A stretch of 64,000 bases of DNA from Epiperipatus broadwayi (lineage: Eukaryota > Onychophora > Udeonychophora > Euonychophora > Peripatidae), in assembly GCA_028023455.1 (NCBI GenBank), contig JAQFVV010006337.1, positions 1,225,001 to 1,289,000 of the forward strand, in the 5' to 3' direction. A program made the translations under genes and the position numbers. Under the pieces are notes generated by a model. It did no database searches and had not been told where the DNA came from. It was given only the letters and a program-made list of their open reading frames with translations. Within the stretch, counting starts at the first letter, position 1. Every line of letters begins with the position of its first letter. Shown here piece by piece: positions 51,666 through 62,400 of this stretch.

Positions 51666-52439
51666 ACTAATTACAAACTAAAATTAATAAAAAATATATT
51701 TTTTTAAAAAATTTTAAAAAAAATAAAAAATTTTTACTTACGAATAATTATGTCGTTGGTCTGTTGTAGGCCTTATTTGTGAATAATATTGGAGAAAATT
51801 TCACTTCCAGCCTGTAAAACATTTTATGTCTTTTATCGTTTCGTGATAAGTACAAAAATTATCAAAAAAATGAAATACTGTGGTTGATTAAAAAATTCGC
51901 AAAAAATCCAAATTTCAACCGATTTTTTTGAATAAAGATCGTTTGAAAGCTAACATATACAGCTATAAAACAGCCATATTTTCTTCAATGTCATGATTAT
52001 ACTTTTTATGTCAGCAAAGAAAGAAAATAACACATCATCAAATGAGTACCTGCAACGCGTAAAGTAAGCCAACAACGCAGAAATGGTTTTAATGTAAGCG
52101 TGGCTGACTTCATACTGATCCTGGAAAGTTATACTAAGTAAGAAATGACTAAAACTAGCAAATTTTATTTCTTAGAAAATCACTAATTATTTTCTTTGCA
52201 TTAAAAAAAAATGCATATTGTGAATTACTTAAAGTTTATCACATTAATGGATTGATTCAAAAGATAAAATTTCACCATCATTTATATATTGTTCTAACAG
52301 GAATTAGTCTTCTCACTTCTATGTGATTTTATAATTAAAGCATCTAAGATTTCAATCATTTTTTTTATATAAAAAAAAACATTCTAAAAAGATTTCACTA
52401 TGATAAAAATAATTAAAACTTTTAAAGACTTTAAGGGAA
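51666..52439. other. A+T-rich spacer
   Basis: No gene is recognised. 52020-52090 contains several CG dinucleotides (CAACGCGTAAAG, CAACGCAG), unusual for the region, without an identifiable domain. Confidence 0.4.
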
Positions 52440-52447
52440 CTTAAGAT

Positions 52448-53209
52448 CAATGTTTTTCAACCTTTGAGTCATGACCCAATATTGGGTCACATTAAATTTT
52501 TAATGGGTTGCCAATATGCACCAAGAAATAAAAACATAAATATCTGATAGCAAAAATCTTTTTAAATTTTAAAAAAATATTAGTATTAATTTAAAAAATT
52601 AGTAAGTAATATTACCTATTTTTTGTGTAGTTTTCTCAAATTCAATTGTAAATTTGAATGTTATATTTCGCGATTATTTTCAAAATGTAATTGTTCAAAA
52701 AATTGCAACCAAAACTGCCACTAAAATTGTCTTGCATTGATGGTCGAGAGGTCAGCGCAACTGCCTTGCACTAGCAGGCAGTTGCCCGGGTTGCGGGTTC
52801 GCGTCCCGGCCGATGGTATGACACTTAAAAAAAAAAATTAAAAAAAAATGCAACTAAAATTAATGCAGCCAAAGTGTCAAACAGTGCCAGTGGTGGAAAA
52901 TTAATGCTTGTATTTCATATATAAATAAAACTTTATTTGAAAAGAAAACACTTTTTTTGATAATTAACAAAATGTGTTAAGCTTTTAAATTAAAAATATG
53001 TAGTTTAACCTTAACTCTACTTTTAACTTACAAATTCGTTGTTCATTATAAATATTATCAAATTGATCCGAATATATACATATATACAGTACCATGCTGA
53101 TGTAATATTTCTTTATTTTATATTATATTTTATGTAATAAACATTTGGATAGCAGAATTATTTCAATGAAGTCTATTGGGTCGTGAGGCAAAAAGATTGA
53201 GAAATGCTA
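52448..53209. mobile_element. Non-autonomous hAT element
   Basis: The left terminus is CAATGTTTTTCAACCTTTGA. The right terminus read inward is TAGCATTTCTCAATCTTTTT. These match each other and the TTCTCAACCTTT-type terminal repeats of many hAT elements. Both arms continue with a GACCCAATA segment (CATGACCCAATATTGGGTCA on the left, CACGACCCAATAG on the right). The element is flanked by CTTAAGAT and CTTTAGAT, an 8-bp target duplication with one mismatch, the expected hAT length. The 762 bases contain no transposase. About 120 bases are a later SINE insertion. Mobility would have required a helper transposase. Confidence 0.85.
52729..52851 (+). mobile_element. tRNA-derived SINE nested in the hAT element
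   Basis: The body carries an A-box-like TGGTCGAGAGGTCAGCGC and a B box GCGGGTTCGCGTCCC, with foldable anticodon-like and T-arm-like stems, followed by an A-rich tail. It is flanked by ACTAAAATT on both sides (52720-52728 and 52852-52860), a 9-bp target duplication. The body is far more G+C-rich than its host. It is homologous to the inverted copy at 60123-60226, with shared GCATTG, TCGAG/CCGAG, GCCTTGCA, GGGTTCG and ATG[G/C]TATGACA landmarks. Too many changes for a functional tRNA. Confidence 0.85.
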
Positions 53210-53361
53210 CTTTAGATTATAAAGAATATTTGTTTTTACTTATTATATATATAGACTATATAATGTAGTTGCTTTAAAGTTCTTACAAAAGAAAAACTGG
53301 AGTAAAAAAAAAGATTCTATAAGTAACATAACTTAAATTATATATTATTATTATTATTATT

Positions 53362-53708
53362 ATTACATTCGAATATCGGCCTTTCAAGCCAATTGTGCAA
53401 ATGCTTCGCGAGTGTTAAATAATAAATGAATACCCTCTGACCAATTAAATTCTAAAAAATTTCATCGGCGTCATTCATTCAGACATTGTATATAGTAATT
53501 TAAAGTGACCATTCTATTGTCACACCTTCTGTGCCAGTACTTCAGATTTGCTCATATATAAATATTTGAGTCGTAGGAATAAGAGGGATTCTTTTTATTC
53601 CTGCATAAATTCTGTATCTTGTATTGGTCAGAGGGTATTCATTTATTATTTAACACTCGCAAAGCGTTTGCACAATTGGCTTGAAAGGCTGATATTCGAA
53701 TGTAATTA
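53362..53708. mobile_element. Foldback element with ~84-bp inverted arms
   Basis: The left arm (53362-53445) starts ATTACATTCGAATATCGG and ends CCCTCTGACCAAT. The right arm (53623-53708) is its reverse complement with few mismatches. The unique centre is about 177 bases. (ATT)n/(TAT)n tracts lie just outside the left arm (53341-53364) and a little beyond the right arm (53744-53770). The plus-strand open frame at 53548-53730 runs into the right arm and is not considered coding. It could be a MITE or foldback transposon. No certain target duplication is seen, because the flanks are simple repeats. Confidence 0.8.
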
Positions 53709-53770
53709 CAATTGTATACAGACGCTATAAAAATAAATGCTTATTTATATTATTATTATTATTATTATTT

Positions 53771-54340
53771 CAATATTGATGACTTAGTATGTGTGTAATT
53801 TGTTTCTGAGAGAGATTGTTAATTAATGTTAATGTGGGTACATTAAAGACTGTATGATGAATTTTTATATAAAGAATTACTTTTATCAACTATAAATAAA
53901 CTTGGTGAAACTTATTTTAAAATTTTTTTTTAAAAAAATGTTCAACCTACAAATTCATTTAAGCGACAGTGATAACAATAAAGCCATAAATGGAGAGGAA
54001 TTGTATGAAGAACTATGTCTGTCTAAAAACTTATTTTCAAGTGAATTATCTCAATTCAAAAATCCACTGGATGTTCTCACATTAATAAAAATCATTTGAC
54101 TATTTCATTCCCAAATTTGAACATATCATTAAGAATTTTATTAAATTCTTTCTATAAATGTAGATGGTGGAGAAATATCATTTTTGAAGTTAAAATCATA
54201 AAAAATTATTTATGTTTGACAATGACACAAAATTGGTTAGTAATTTTGTCAATGATAGCTTCAGAGAATGACATATGCAATATTCTAAATGCTGATGATA
54301 TTACATCTAAATTCAGTTTTGTAAAAGCCAGGAAAATAAA
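53771..54340. other. A+T-rich spacer
   Basis: Two short plus-strand open frames (53902-54099 and 54096-54347) overlap by four bases. The first contains LHLSDSDNNKAINGEELYEELCLSKN-like acidic sequence (here paraphrased by position 53959-54036), and the second KNYLCLTMTQNWLVILS. Together they look faintly like a decayed hAT- or Harbinger-type protein fragment, but no diagnostic motif is visible, so no function is assigned. Confidence 0.3.
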
Positions 54341-54361
54341 TTTATAACTATGTAATAATTA

Positions 54362-54470
54362 GAGGGAATTTAAACAGATATTCAAGCTCCTTTCAGCTAT
54401 TCACTCCATTTTATATAGCCAATATGCATGACTATATACATATGAAAAAGGTAAATAATCTCCAATATAC
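54362..54470 (-). repeat. SINE-like family S2, inverted copy
   Basis: On the minus strand this reads GGCTATATAAAATGGAGTGA, then ATAGCTGAAAGGAGCTTGAA, then GTTTAAATTCCC, matching the two plus-strand copies at 54600 and 58080. The last segment corresponds to the B-box position. Confidence 0.65.
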
Positions 54471-54604
54471 ATTTTCATGCTGAACTAGAACTCATCAGTT
54501 GGTGCAGATCATCACCCCCCCCCAACACATATACACAACCAGTGCTCATTTTATATTAAGATAACAAATCTTCAAACGTTAATGGTCAAGCTTCAATATT
54601 TTCA

Positions 54605-54740
54605 ATCCTCTAACTCTTGCATTGGTTATATAAGATGGAATGGAAAGCTGAAGGGAACTTGGAAGCCTGTGTTCAAATCCTTTTTATCTGCATCTAAAAT
54701 TCAGTATATATATTTGTGCTTAAAATATAGATTCAGCATG
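54605..54740 (+). repeat. SINE-like family S2, copy
   Basis: GGTTATATAAGATGGAATGG, AAGCTGAAGGGAACTTGGAA and GTGTTCAAATCCTTTTT follow in order, then a conserved tail ATCTAAAATTCAGTATAT. GTTCAAATCC fits an RNA polymerase III B box. The A box (AGCTGAAGGG) is weak and the A-B spacing is short, so the tRNA origin is tentative, but three copies in the window support a real repeat. Confidence 0.65.
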
Positions 54741-54980
54741 AATTCTGCCCATCTCTCTTCTGTGTATTTAAATGAACATATTAAGGTCTTATATATGAGG
54801 CATCAGAATGACTTAAAGCCAACATGGGTATGACAACAATATTAGCATCAACAAAGGCTTTGAGCATTCCAGCATATGGAGCTGAAGAATTGGACAGTGG
54901 AAAAGATTGAAGTCTGTCCATTAAAGTTTGAAGATTTGCTATAATAATATAAACTGAGCACTGATTGTATATATGTGTCA

Positions 54981-54984
<4 letters not shown>

Positions 54985-55062
<78 letters not shown>
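54985..55062. repeat. (TA)n microsatellite, about 78 bp
   Basis: An uninterrupted TA run. It generates the poly Ile-Tyr part of a false open frame on the minus strand (54781-55137). Confidence 0.97.
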
Positions 55063-58060
55063 TAACCTGTAATTATGCATCCTCACTTCCGGATAATATA
55101 AGATATAAAATAAAACGGGTTCTATTTCAGTTAACAATTAATAACTAAAATATTCAGCATTAAAATTAAAATATTTCACTAACTCAAATTTAAAATATGA
55201 ATAAGGTTCAGTTTATAAAATAAATTAAATAAATATTTAATATTTTCAAGAGACTTGAAGTGAAAATGCAGGTGACAAGATAGATTACATTGAGCCAATA
55301 TCCTACAGGATACTACCTCAATGGCATAAGAACACTATCCCCCCTTATTATGATTTCAAATAACAAACTCATAGTATTCTTACGGCTTTAATAACTTCTA
55401 CTCACTAAGACTAAACTAATAATTAAATCTTAATCTTCTATTTAATAATAATCTAGCTCGATAAAATAATCTCAGGTTCATAAAATTTATTCTAAGTTAA
55501 ATTTAAAAATACAGTAGTAAAATATGAGAAGGGATTTTATGTCATAATCTACTACACTTAAACTAATAATAATAAATAACAATAATAATATTCTTCCAAT
55601 TTATGGATGATCTAAAGAAAACAAAAATATACATTATAAAATTATTAATAGTTATTATTATTACCAATAACCTTTATCTAGTCATCGTGTTCAGTAGGCT
55701 TCCTTTGTCCACTTGAGCATTGCAGATATAAAAAAAAAATTTCATACCCATACACTTTATATTAAAATATTTTTAGCTAAATTATTAGATTGTTATATTA
55801 TAAAATTTTAATATTAATAAATCAGTGTTTTTATGTTTTTTCCTAATCTTATATAAAAATTTAGATTTAAACTAGGTTAACAAAATAAAAAGAATCAAAA
55901 CTATAGTTACATATTTTCTTGACGATAATTCCTGATAAATCCAAAATGCTTATTATTTTCTCTAGAGTTTTCCAAAAATGTTCTCCAAGCGCGTTAAAGT
56001 TTAAATAAAATAATTATTAATCCATTTAGTAAAATTTAGAACATAATCCTTGGTTTTAATTTTTTAGGACGATAATATTAATTAATCCCATGAAGCTTCT
56101 TAATCTTCTCTACCAATATTCTCTGCATATCTGATGCATCAATCCATCTAATTTAATTTTAAAATACTCGATAAACTTTTCAGTACTATTTTTGTATTTC
56201 CATGGATCCATTTTTTTTTTTATTCATCTATGTGTTCACTTTTTTTTATTTTTTATCTATGTTTCCTTCTGGATACATTTAAAACTTTCATTTGGTATTT
56301 TATAAATCTCTTTTAAAATAAAAACTTCAAATACTTTTGAACAAATCTTTTCCAAGTACATTTTAAATAATTCGAAGACCGGATATTTTAATATCAAAAA
56401 TGCTTCCATAACATAATCTCCAGGGTTCTTTCTTAAATTTTGCACTTGAAAATATCTTTTTTTTAAAAAAAAATGTTACCTTTAGAAAGGATATAATATT
56501 TTACTCCGTTGAATATCATATTATAAAATAATTCATGCAATATATGATTATCTTATTACCATTTAAAAATATCTTGAATAAGCTTATAAATCATACGTTT
56601 CAATACATTTTTAGACTCCGTATAATGTCCAAGCTGTGGTTTTTTTTTATGTACCAAAAAAAATTCTCCGGTTATGCATAAATAAAGCTGTATCAATAAA
56701 TATTAAAATATTTCTTCAGCATTACAATTTATATCCATTTTATTTCGTAGTATATCCATTTTTATTGCGTAGCTTAGGTTAAACTTTTTAGATAAAATAC
56801 GACTGGTAAGTACTTTAAAAATTAGAAAATCATATTAAACGAAATTATTAAAATATTTTTAGTTTATACTCTCTTTTGCAAAAAAATATTTTTAAAATTA
56901 TCAATTAGTTTTTTGCAGATAAAGTTATAAGAAAGTACTAAAAAATTGACTAAAATAAAAGATTTAAAAAATACTATCTTTTGATAGTTATAATTTACCT
57001 TTCTTCGGTTTCAAAACATTATTAATCTCCCACTATAAGTTAGTTCCAATGATATTTCTCATCTGCAAGAATACTTATTCTTATAGGCCAATTCTTACTT
57101 TAGCTTTTAGAAAAAATTTACATATTTCCAATTTATAGTAGAATTGAATTTCAAAATTAGAAATTGTGACGTAATGAACCTAAATATTACTTAAAATATT
57201 ACTTTTAAATAAATTATTATTTTACTAAAACTATTTAAACTTTTAAAATAACATTTAATAACTTATTCCATTTATAATATTCAATTTATCTATTTTTATT
57301 TAAATAAAATATTTAATTTTTATTATATCTGTATTCGTCTTTATTACATTACTTAAACATTACATATGATAGTTAACTTAATGTTTAATACTATTTACTT
57401 TTATGATAGGCAATAATTCTATCCAATTCTATAATATAACTTTTAAAATATTTTAAACTTTGTTATTATTTCAAACAAGCGTGTGTGTGATAGTATACAT
57501 TAAAAATCACGTGATTACTAACTTTGACAGACGATTTTCAATCTATTTCTCTGCCTAGACTAATAAAATTGATACACTTATTATATTGTATAAAATAATT
57601 ATAAAAAATTTGAAAGAATAATTTAGAAAATATAGAACTAGATATAATTTTTACCATCATAAAGTTTATTTTAAAATATACTATATTAATTTTTGCTTAT
57701 TAAATATGATTATAAATTTAAACACTGTATTTATTAACTTATCAGTTTTAAACTATTAAAATCGAATTTATTAAATATACTTTTAATTATTTATAGCTGT
57801 GTTATTTAATATGGCCAGTTTTTACAACCATATGAAACAATATTTAAAGCTTTATATAACTATTTTTAAATGATTTTATATACTACGTATTCACTTTAGC
57901 TTCAAATTGTACTTCAAAGATATAATTGACTTAATATAATTAATGTATTAAAAGAACATATTCTAAATTTAAAATTTTTTAGTAATTGACTGTTATAAAC
58001 TATTACTGGCCTATAGAAAAGGGCACAATATATATATATATTGGAGATCACTTGTCTTTT
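55063..58060. other. Long A+T-rich stretch, no gene seen
   Basis: No gene, RNA or repeat family can be supported over about 3 kb. Composition is extremely A+T-rich throughout. A minus-strand frame at 56257-56445 is short and without a copy elsewhere. Confidence 0.45.
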
Positions 58061-58200
58061 TACATATATGTGGCCATTGTATCGGCTATATAAAATGGAA
58101 TGGATAGCTGAATGGAGGTTGAAAGTCTTTGTTCGAATCCCTTTTAATTATATCTAAAGTTCAGTATGGATAATATACTTATATTTAAATTATGTAATAG
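58061..58200 (+). repeat. SINE-like family S2, copy
   Basis: GGCTATATAAAATGGAATGG, ATAGCTGAATGGAGGTTGAA, a B-box-like TTGTTCGAATCCCTTTT and TATCTAAAGTTCAGTATGG match the 54605 copy in order. GTTCGAATCCC is the best B box of the three copies. Confidence 0.7.
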
Positions 58201-60122
58201 TAATTTTTTTCTCTTATCTTTAATAAAGTGTTAAAAAGTATTTTTTGAAAGAGGGGGGGGGGGCGCCAATCACTATTTGCATAAGGTCGATGATAACCCT
58301 TCCAGGGCCCTGTATATATATGTAGATTGATGAAATAAAAATTATTCATTAAATGGACGTACATTTTAAGATTGTCATAACATACAGAACTGAATTGTAT
58401 AAAGGAAAAAATAACCTTTATTAGTAGCAAATTCTTTTTATTTTGTTTTAGCAGCAAAGTAATTTTACTTCTTTGTATTTCTGCTTAAATGAAGAAAAAA
58501 CAAAAGAAATGAATAATATCTTCTTTCATTCATAGCAAAAAAGTAACATGGATTTATTCAAAATTCAATAATAATTCATCTTAATAGTATAAAAAAGATT
58601 TCTTTTTAAAAGCGTAAGAATAAACTGCAATTGATAATTACAAGCAATGCGTTATTTTAAATATTATTAGAAATAATATTTTACAAATAATATATGACTT
58701 TTTAAATTTATAAACATTTTTAGTGTGTCTATACTATATAAATGATCATTCGAAGAAACCACATTTAAATATTTCATACATGAAGAATTTAAAATCTTTA
58801 TAATTATGCAAAGAACTATGAAGCATATTACTTAAGAACTACCTATATATTACCAAAATCACCTTTTCCTTTATTTTTCCTATAATATATAAATCCAATT
58901 TATCCAAATCACTTTGAACACTTATTAGCAAAAACCTTTTATTGTACATATATACACATACACCCACATTTGGACTGGCCTGCAGTGTTCTTCAGAGTCA
59001 GTTTATTTTAATCTTTTTTTTTTTAAAAAAAAAAAACGTTTTTATATATGTACAATACAGAGTTTTCTAAAAAGTATTCAAAGTGATTTGGATAAATTGG
59101 AATTATGTATATAATTTAAATTTGTTTAGTTATTACTAATATTGATATTTTGGTGTTCAATTGTCAGTGGTAAACAATTGGTTGATCAAAATATTAATTT
59201 TAGACACTCATAGATTATGCAGATTACTGATATTAAAAATGTAACAAAACAATAAAAATTGAATAATATAGTTTTAGATCATAAATAATTAAATTGCATG
59301 ATTTACAGAATTCATTTGATGTTTTTAAATATATTTATTACAATTATTAAGATGACAACTTTTTAAAGTAAATTTATTTTTGTTATCTTCATCAATTTAG
59401 TAAAAGAAATTATTTTATATTGATAAAAACAAAGTTATGATGATTTAAATATTGATAAATGAAAATCTTTATCAGATATGTTGTAACTGAAAAGTTCTTA
59501 TATTATTAATAACTGATTTGCAATCTATTTGTTTTACAGTATCAAATGGCATAAATATGTGATCATAATTAAATATCATATTGAATAACTGCTTTATAAC
59601 ATTAAAAACATACTCTGCAAGGCAGAGATCAGTTTTATCTCTTTTGTAGTCTCACTCATCTTGTTGACTATTATATATATGAAATTAAATGTGGAAGTAA
59701 TAATCATATACACAGATATTTTTGTAAATTATAAAATCAAATCTCAGTATTTTCTTATACATACTTAAATATTGATAATGCTATTCAGAAAAAAAAAAAG
59801 ACTATTCAATCATGATTACAGGTATACAAATTTACAGCATAAATGATGATAGGTTCTACTTGAAACATAAAAATGTATTGTGAAATTTTGATATTTTTTA
59901 TATTGAATAGCATTTATCAATATTTAAATAATGCAATGCAAGAGAGCATTGAAATTCACTCTAATAATTATGTAAAATCTTTATGTGATTATATATATAT
60001 GTATATATAATTCAATATTTTCATGGTTAAAAGATGAAATCCTAAAAGCTTATTTAAATCATATTAATATGTAAAAAAAAAATCTTTAATTTAAGCACTT
60101 ATTTATTACAATTTGTAAATTT
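58201..60122. other. A+T-rich spacer
   Basis: No gene is recognised. A G run of 12 at 58252-58263 is exceptional in this composition. At 58901-59101 the segment AATCCAATTTATCCAAATCACTTTGAA is mirrored by TTCAAAGTGATTTGGATAAATTGGAATT, an inverted pair about 150 bases apart that is a candidate foldback or MITE. A plausible terminal match extends into TTAGCAAAAA / TTTCTAAAAA. Confidence 0.45.
58895..59104. repeat. Candidate small foldback/MITE
   Basis: The left arm at about 58897-58924 (CAATTTATCCAAATCACTTT) and the right arm at about 59079-59101 (AAAGTGATTTGGATAAATTG) are exact reverse complements over 20 bases. Weaker inner pairing continues (TATATATACACATA / TTTATATATGTACA). There is no coding content in the ~200 bases. 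The flanks AATATATAAATC and AATTATGTATA do not give a clear target duplication. Confidence 0.75.
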
Positions 60123-60226
60123 TTTTTTCCATATGTCATAGCATTGGCTGGTGCACGAACCCACAACCGTCTGCAACCAACTACTTGCTTGCAAGGCGGC
60201 TGTGATAACATCTCGGCTAACAATGC
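60123..60226 (-). mobile_element. tRNA-derived SINE, inverted copy
   Basis: On the minus strand it starts GCATTGTTAGCCGAGATGTT, continues with CGCCTTGCAAGCAAG, a B-box-like GTGGGTTCGTGCACC and GCTATGACATATGG, and ends in a short A tail. It is flanked by TTGTAAATTT on both sides (60113-60122 and 60227-60236), a 10-bp target duplication. It is homologous to 52729-52851 over the whole tRNA-like body. Confidence 0.85.
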
Positions 60227-60392
60227 TTGTAAATTTAAACCCCAAACTAATTTTCAATCATATCAACTTAATTGAAACACATATGATAAAACTAATTTTA
60301 TAATAATGAACTTATTTGTATACATACTGTTGAGTGCTGAACTCACACTACTATTAAAATCCTCAAGTGGTATATAGCAGAATAATATTTTG

Positions 60393-60545
60393 AAACAGGC
60401 AAAAGTCTCTATACATATTGCCACTCAGCACAAGCCAGAGTAGCACTGAGTGGCAATACGTATAGAGAGTTTTGCTTTTAATAACAAGTTAAGAGCAAGC
60501 ATAAGAAATAATGATCACATGATATTTATTAATAATATTTTGACA
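60393..60545. repeat. Family D fragment arranged as an inverted dimer
   Basis: The arms 60399-60431 and 60443-60475 are reverse complements at 29 of 33 positions, with an 11-base spacer (AAGCCAGAGTA). The right arm continues into ATAACAAGTTAAGAGCAAGC and AATGATCACATGAT, which match the lead segment of the family D copy at 42010-42070. The left arm's GCACAAGCCAGAGTA matches GTGCAAGCCAGAGTAA of family D. Confidence 0.8.
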
Positions 60546-60575
60546 TAAAATTTTATTGTGAATAAATATTCAACA

Positions 60576-60583
60576 ATATTTTA
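60576..60583 (+). repeat. Target-site duplication of the Merlin element, left
   Basis: ATATTTTA abuts the left terminal repeat and is repeated exactly at 62439-62446. Confidence 0.85.
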
Positions 60584-60621
60584 GGGTTGTTTTATAATAG
60601 CATGTTGAAACCGCCTGAGGG
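60584..60621 (+). repeat. Merlin left terminal inverted repeat
   Basis: It pairs with 62401-62438 with three mismatches over about 38 bases. It begins GGGTTG; the other end begins CGGTTG. Confidence 0.9.
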
Positions 60622-61046
60622 CGTGGTTTGTTTGTAAACAAAGATAAATATAATGTTGTTGGGGTTGAGCTTTTTTTTTTGTTTGTTTATGACATTAAAA
60701 GTAAAAAAAAAAATCAAATAAATCTTTAAAAAAAATATGTAAATCAAAATGAAATTTAAAAAGTAATTAGTTTTTATTCCTTAAATTACTTATTTTCGGT
60801 TTGGTATTCTACCAAATCAATTTTTTTTTGTTAATTACAAATAAATATTTTCATTTAATGGTGAAATCAATATATTTCTAATAACTTTTTTTTTGGGGGG
60901 GGGGGCTTTGAATTCTTAACAAGTTAATTAACGAAGGTTGAATAATTTTTTTTTACATTACAAAAACAAAAATTTATTTACATTAAACTGTCAAATATAT
61001 ACAATTAAAACAAACTTATTTGACTATTCAGGAACAACTTGAAGCT

Positions 61047-61913
61047 CTAATAATAGGGCCTGGAAGTGATGTCTTCCCCCTTGTGCACATGCCGCCACAT
61101 AAACTCAGCCAGGTAGGGATCCAATGAGCGTCTGGCTGTGCCATGCTGTTTCTTGTTGTGCCATTTCAACAGACCCCACAAACACTCGATGCTCTGTGTG
61201 TGCGCGCCTGTGCTGGAGTCCACAAAGTTGAACCTGTGGTTTACTGTCAGGGGTTTGAAACCTGCAGCTTCAAGCTCTTTGGTTTGATAACCCTTTCAGC
61301 AGTCAGAGAAAATAGTTGATCCAGGTTTGACATTTTCCTGAATCGAGTGAAGAAGGGTGGCTGCAGATCGACAGGGAACAGCCACAATGAAGCAATCGCT
61401 GGTCTCATGGCACACTCCACCAAAAATCCATTGCTGTGGAAGAATCCTGCCCTGGTGGTTCTTTCACTGGCTAAACAAGATCTTGTCAACTTCAACAACT
61501 GAGCCTGGACCACCAATTTGGTGGCACAGCCGAGACATTAAGCTCTCACAACAGAACTTGCAGAGTCCATTGGTCCAGTGCACAAGGGAGCCTGGAGACA
61601 GGTTCAAGTTGGAGGCAGCCTTCAACATTGTCAGCTCCTCACAGCTCCAATAGTACAGGAGATGTACTATTGTCATGAAATCGAGTCATGATCTCTCCAG
61701 CTACATCCCTTGGCAAATCGAACACTGATGTCTGCATGAACCGACCTTGCCTTTGAACTGGTAGCTTCCACAATGGTATAATGTCATCTCTTTTCCACAC
61801 ACACACTTATTTACAGATTCCACTACTCCATACTGCTGCAGAAAGGTGATGGTGTCAGTTTGGGAGCAAGGCAAATCCCAAACTTTGATATTCGAAAACT
61901 TTATTTCAGACAT
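61047..61913 (-). pseudogene. Merlin (IS1016/ISXO2-like) DDE transposase with four in-frame stops
   Basis: A single frame of 289 codons from ATG 61913 to TAG 61047-61049 carries the family features in order. There is a zinc-ribbon-like N terminus with paired Cys (NKCVCGKE...HC, then CRHQCSICQ, residues about 35-68). A helix-turn-helix-like region (LHLLYYWS-type, about 84-100) follows. The DDE core has Asp143 in GGPGSVVEVD, Asp204 in GSTIFSDC and Glu243 in HTQSIE, with the downstream LWGLLK, and the C-terminal LDPYLAEFMWR is typical. The protein would cut at the terminal repeats and paste the element. Four stops interrupt it: codons 71 (TAG), 76 (TGA), 150 (TGA) and 206 (TGA). Codon 206 sits where family members have Trp. 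No frameshift was found. It is inactive as written. Confidence 0.9.
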
Positions 61914-62400
61914 TTTATGAAGCTCGCAGTTGTTCTCACAAAAACATGACTTGGAGCATGATCTGATGGAAATCACACTCACACCTACACTTTCTGAATT
62001 TTTGGAGCAGGAAATGTGGGCTACAGAAGCATGAGACAATGCTCATAATTGTTAGTAGACATTCATAAAACATGGGAGATAGAGGGGGAGAAGGTCTTAA
62101 TGAATATTAAAATAGTTTTGACATTCAGAATTCCATCCACCATCACACAATACTGTACCCAAAAGTGAAATTTGATTGTACATCAAAAATGCATAACACA
62201 AATCTGAGCTGTAAGCTGATGCAATAGCTTCTGTGCCAGATTAATAAATGTCATGTTTCTGTGCATTAGCATAGAAAGTAGACTACAGCCACCACATACA
62301 AACAGGCTATTTCTATGCTTATGCATTAGAAATAGAATGTTCAATAGCAGAGGCGGCTGCCTAAAATGGCATATTTATGTGTGATAGCATAGAACTAACA

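Noticed and set aside
52729-52851. A functional tRNA gene
   Set aside because: The tRNA-like body has an A tail, target duplications and a second copy, and its acceptor stem does not close. It is a SINE.
54781-55137. 118-codon minus-strand frame
   Set aside because: A large part is the Ile-Tyr translation of a (TA)n tract; the rest has no domain.
61357-61653. 98-codon plus-strand frame in the G+C-richer island
   Set aside because: It is the complement of the Merlin transposase, whose motifs are all on the minus strand. The minus-strand frame at 61247-61516 is likewise an off-frame shadow.
61047-61913. Use of TGA as a Trp codon (variant genetic code) to explain the stops in the transposase
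   Set aside because: TGG codons encode conserved Trp in the same frame, one stop is TAG, and one TGA lies at a position that is usually Arg. Point decay is simpler.
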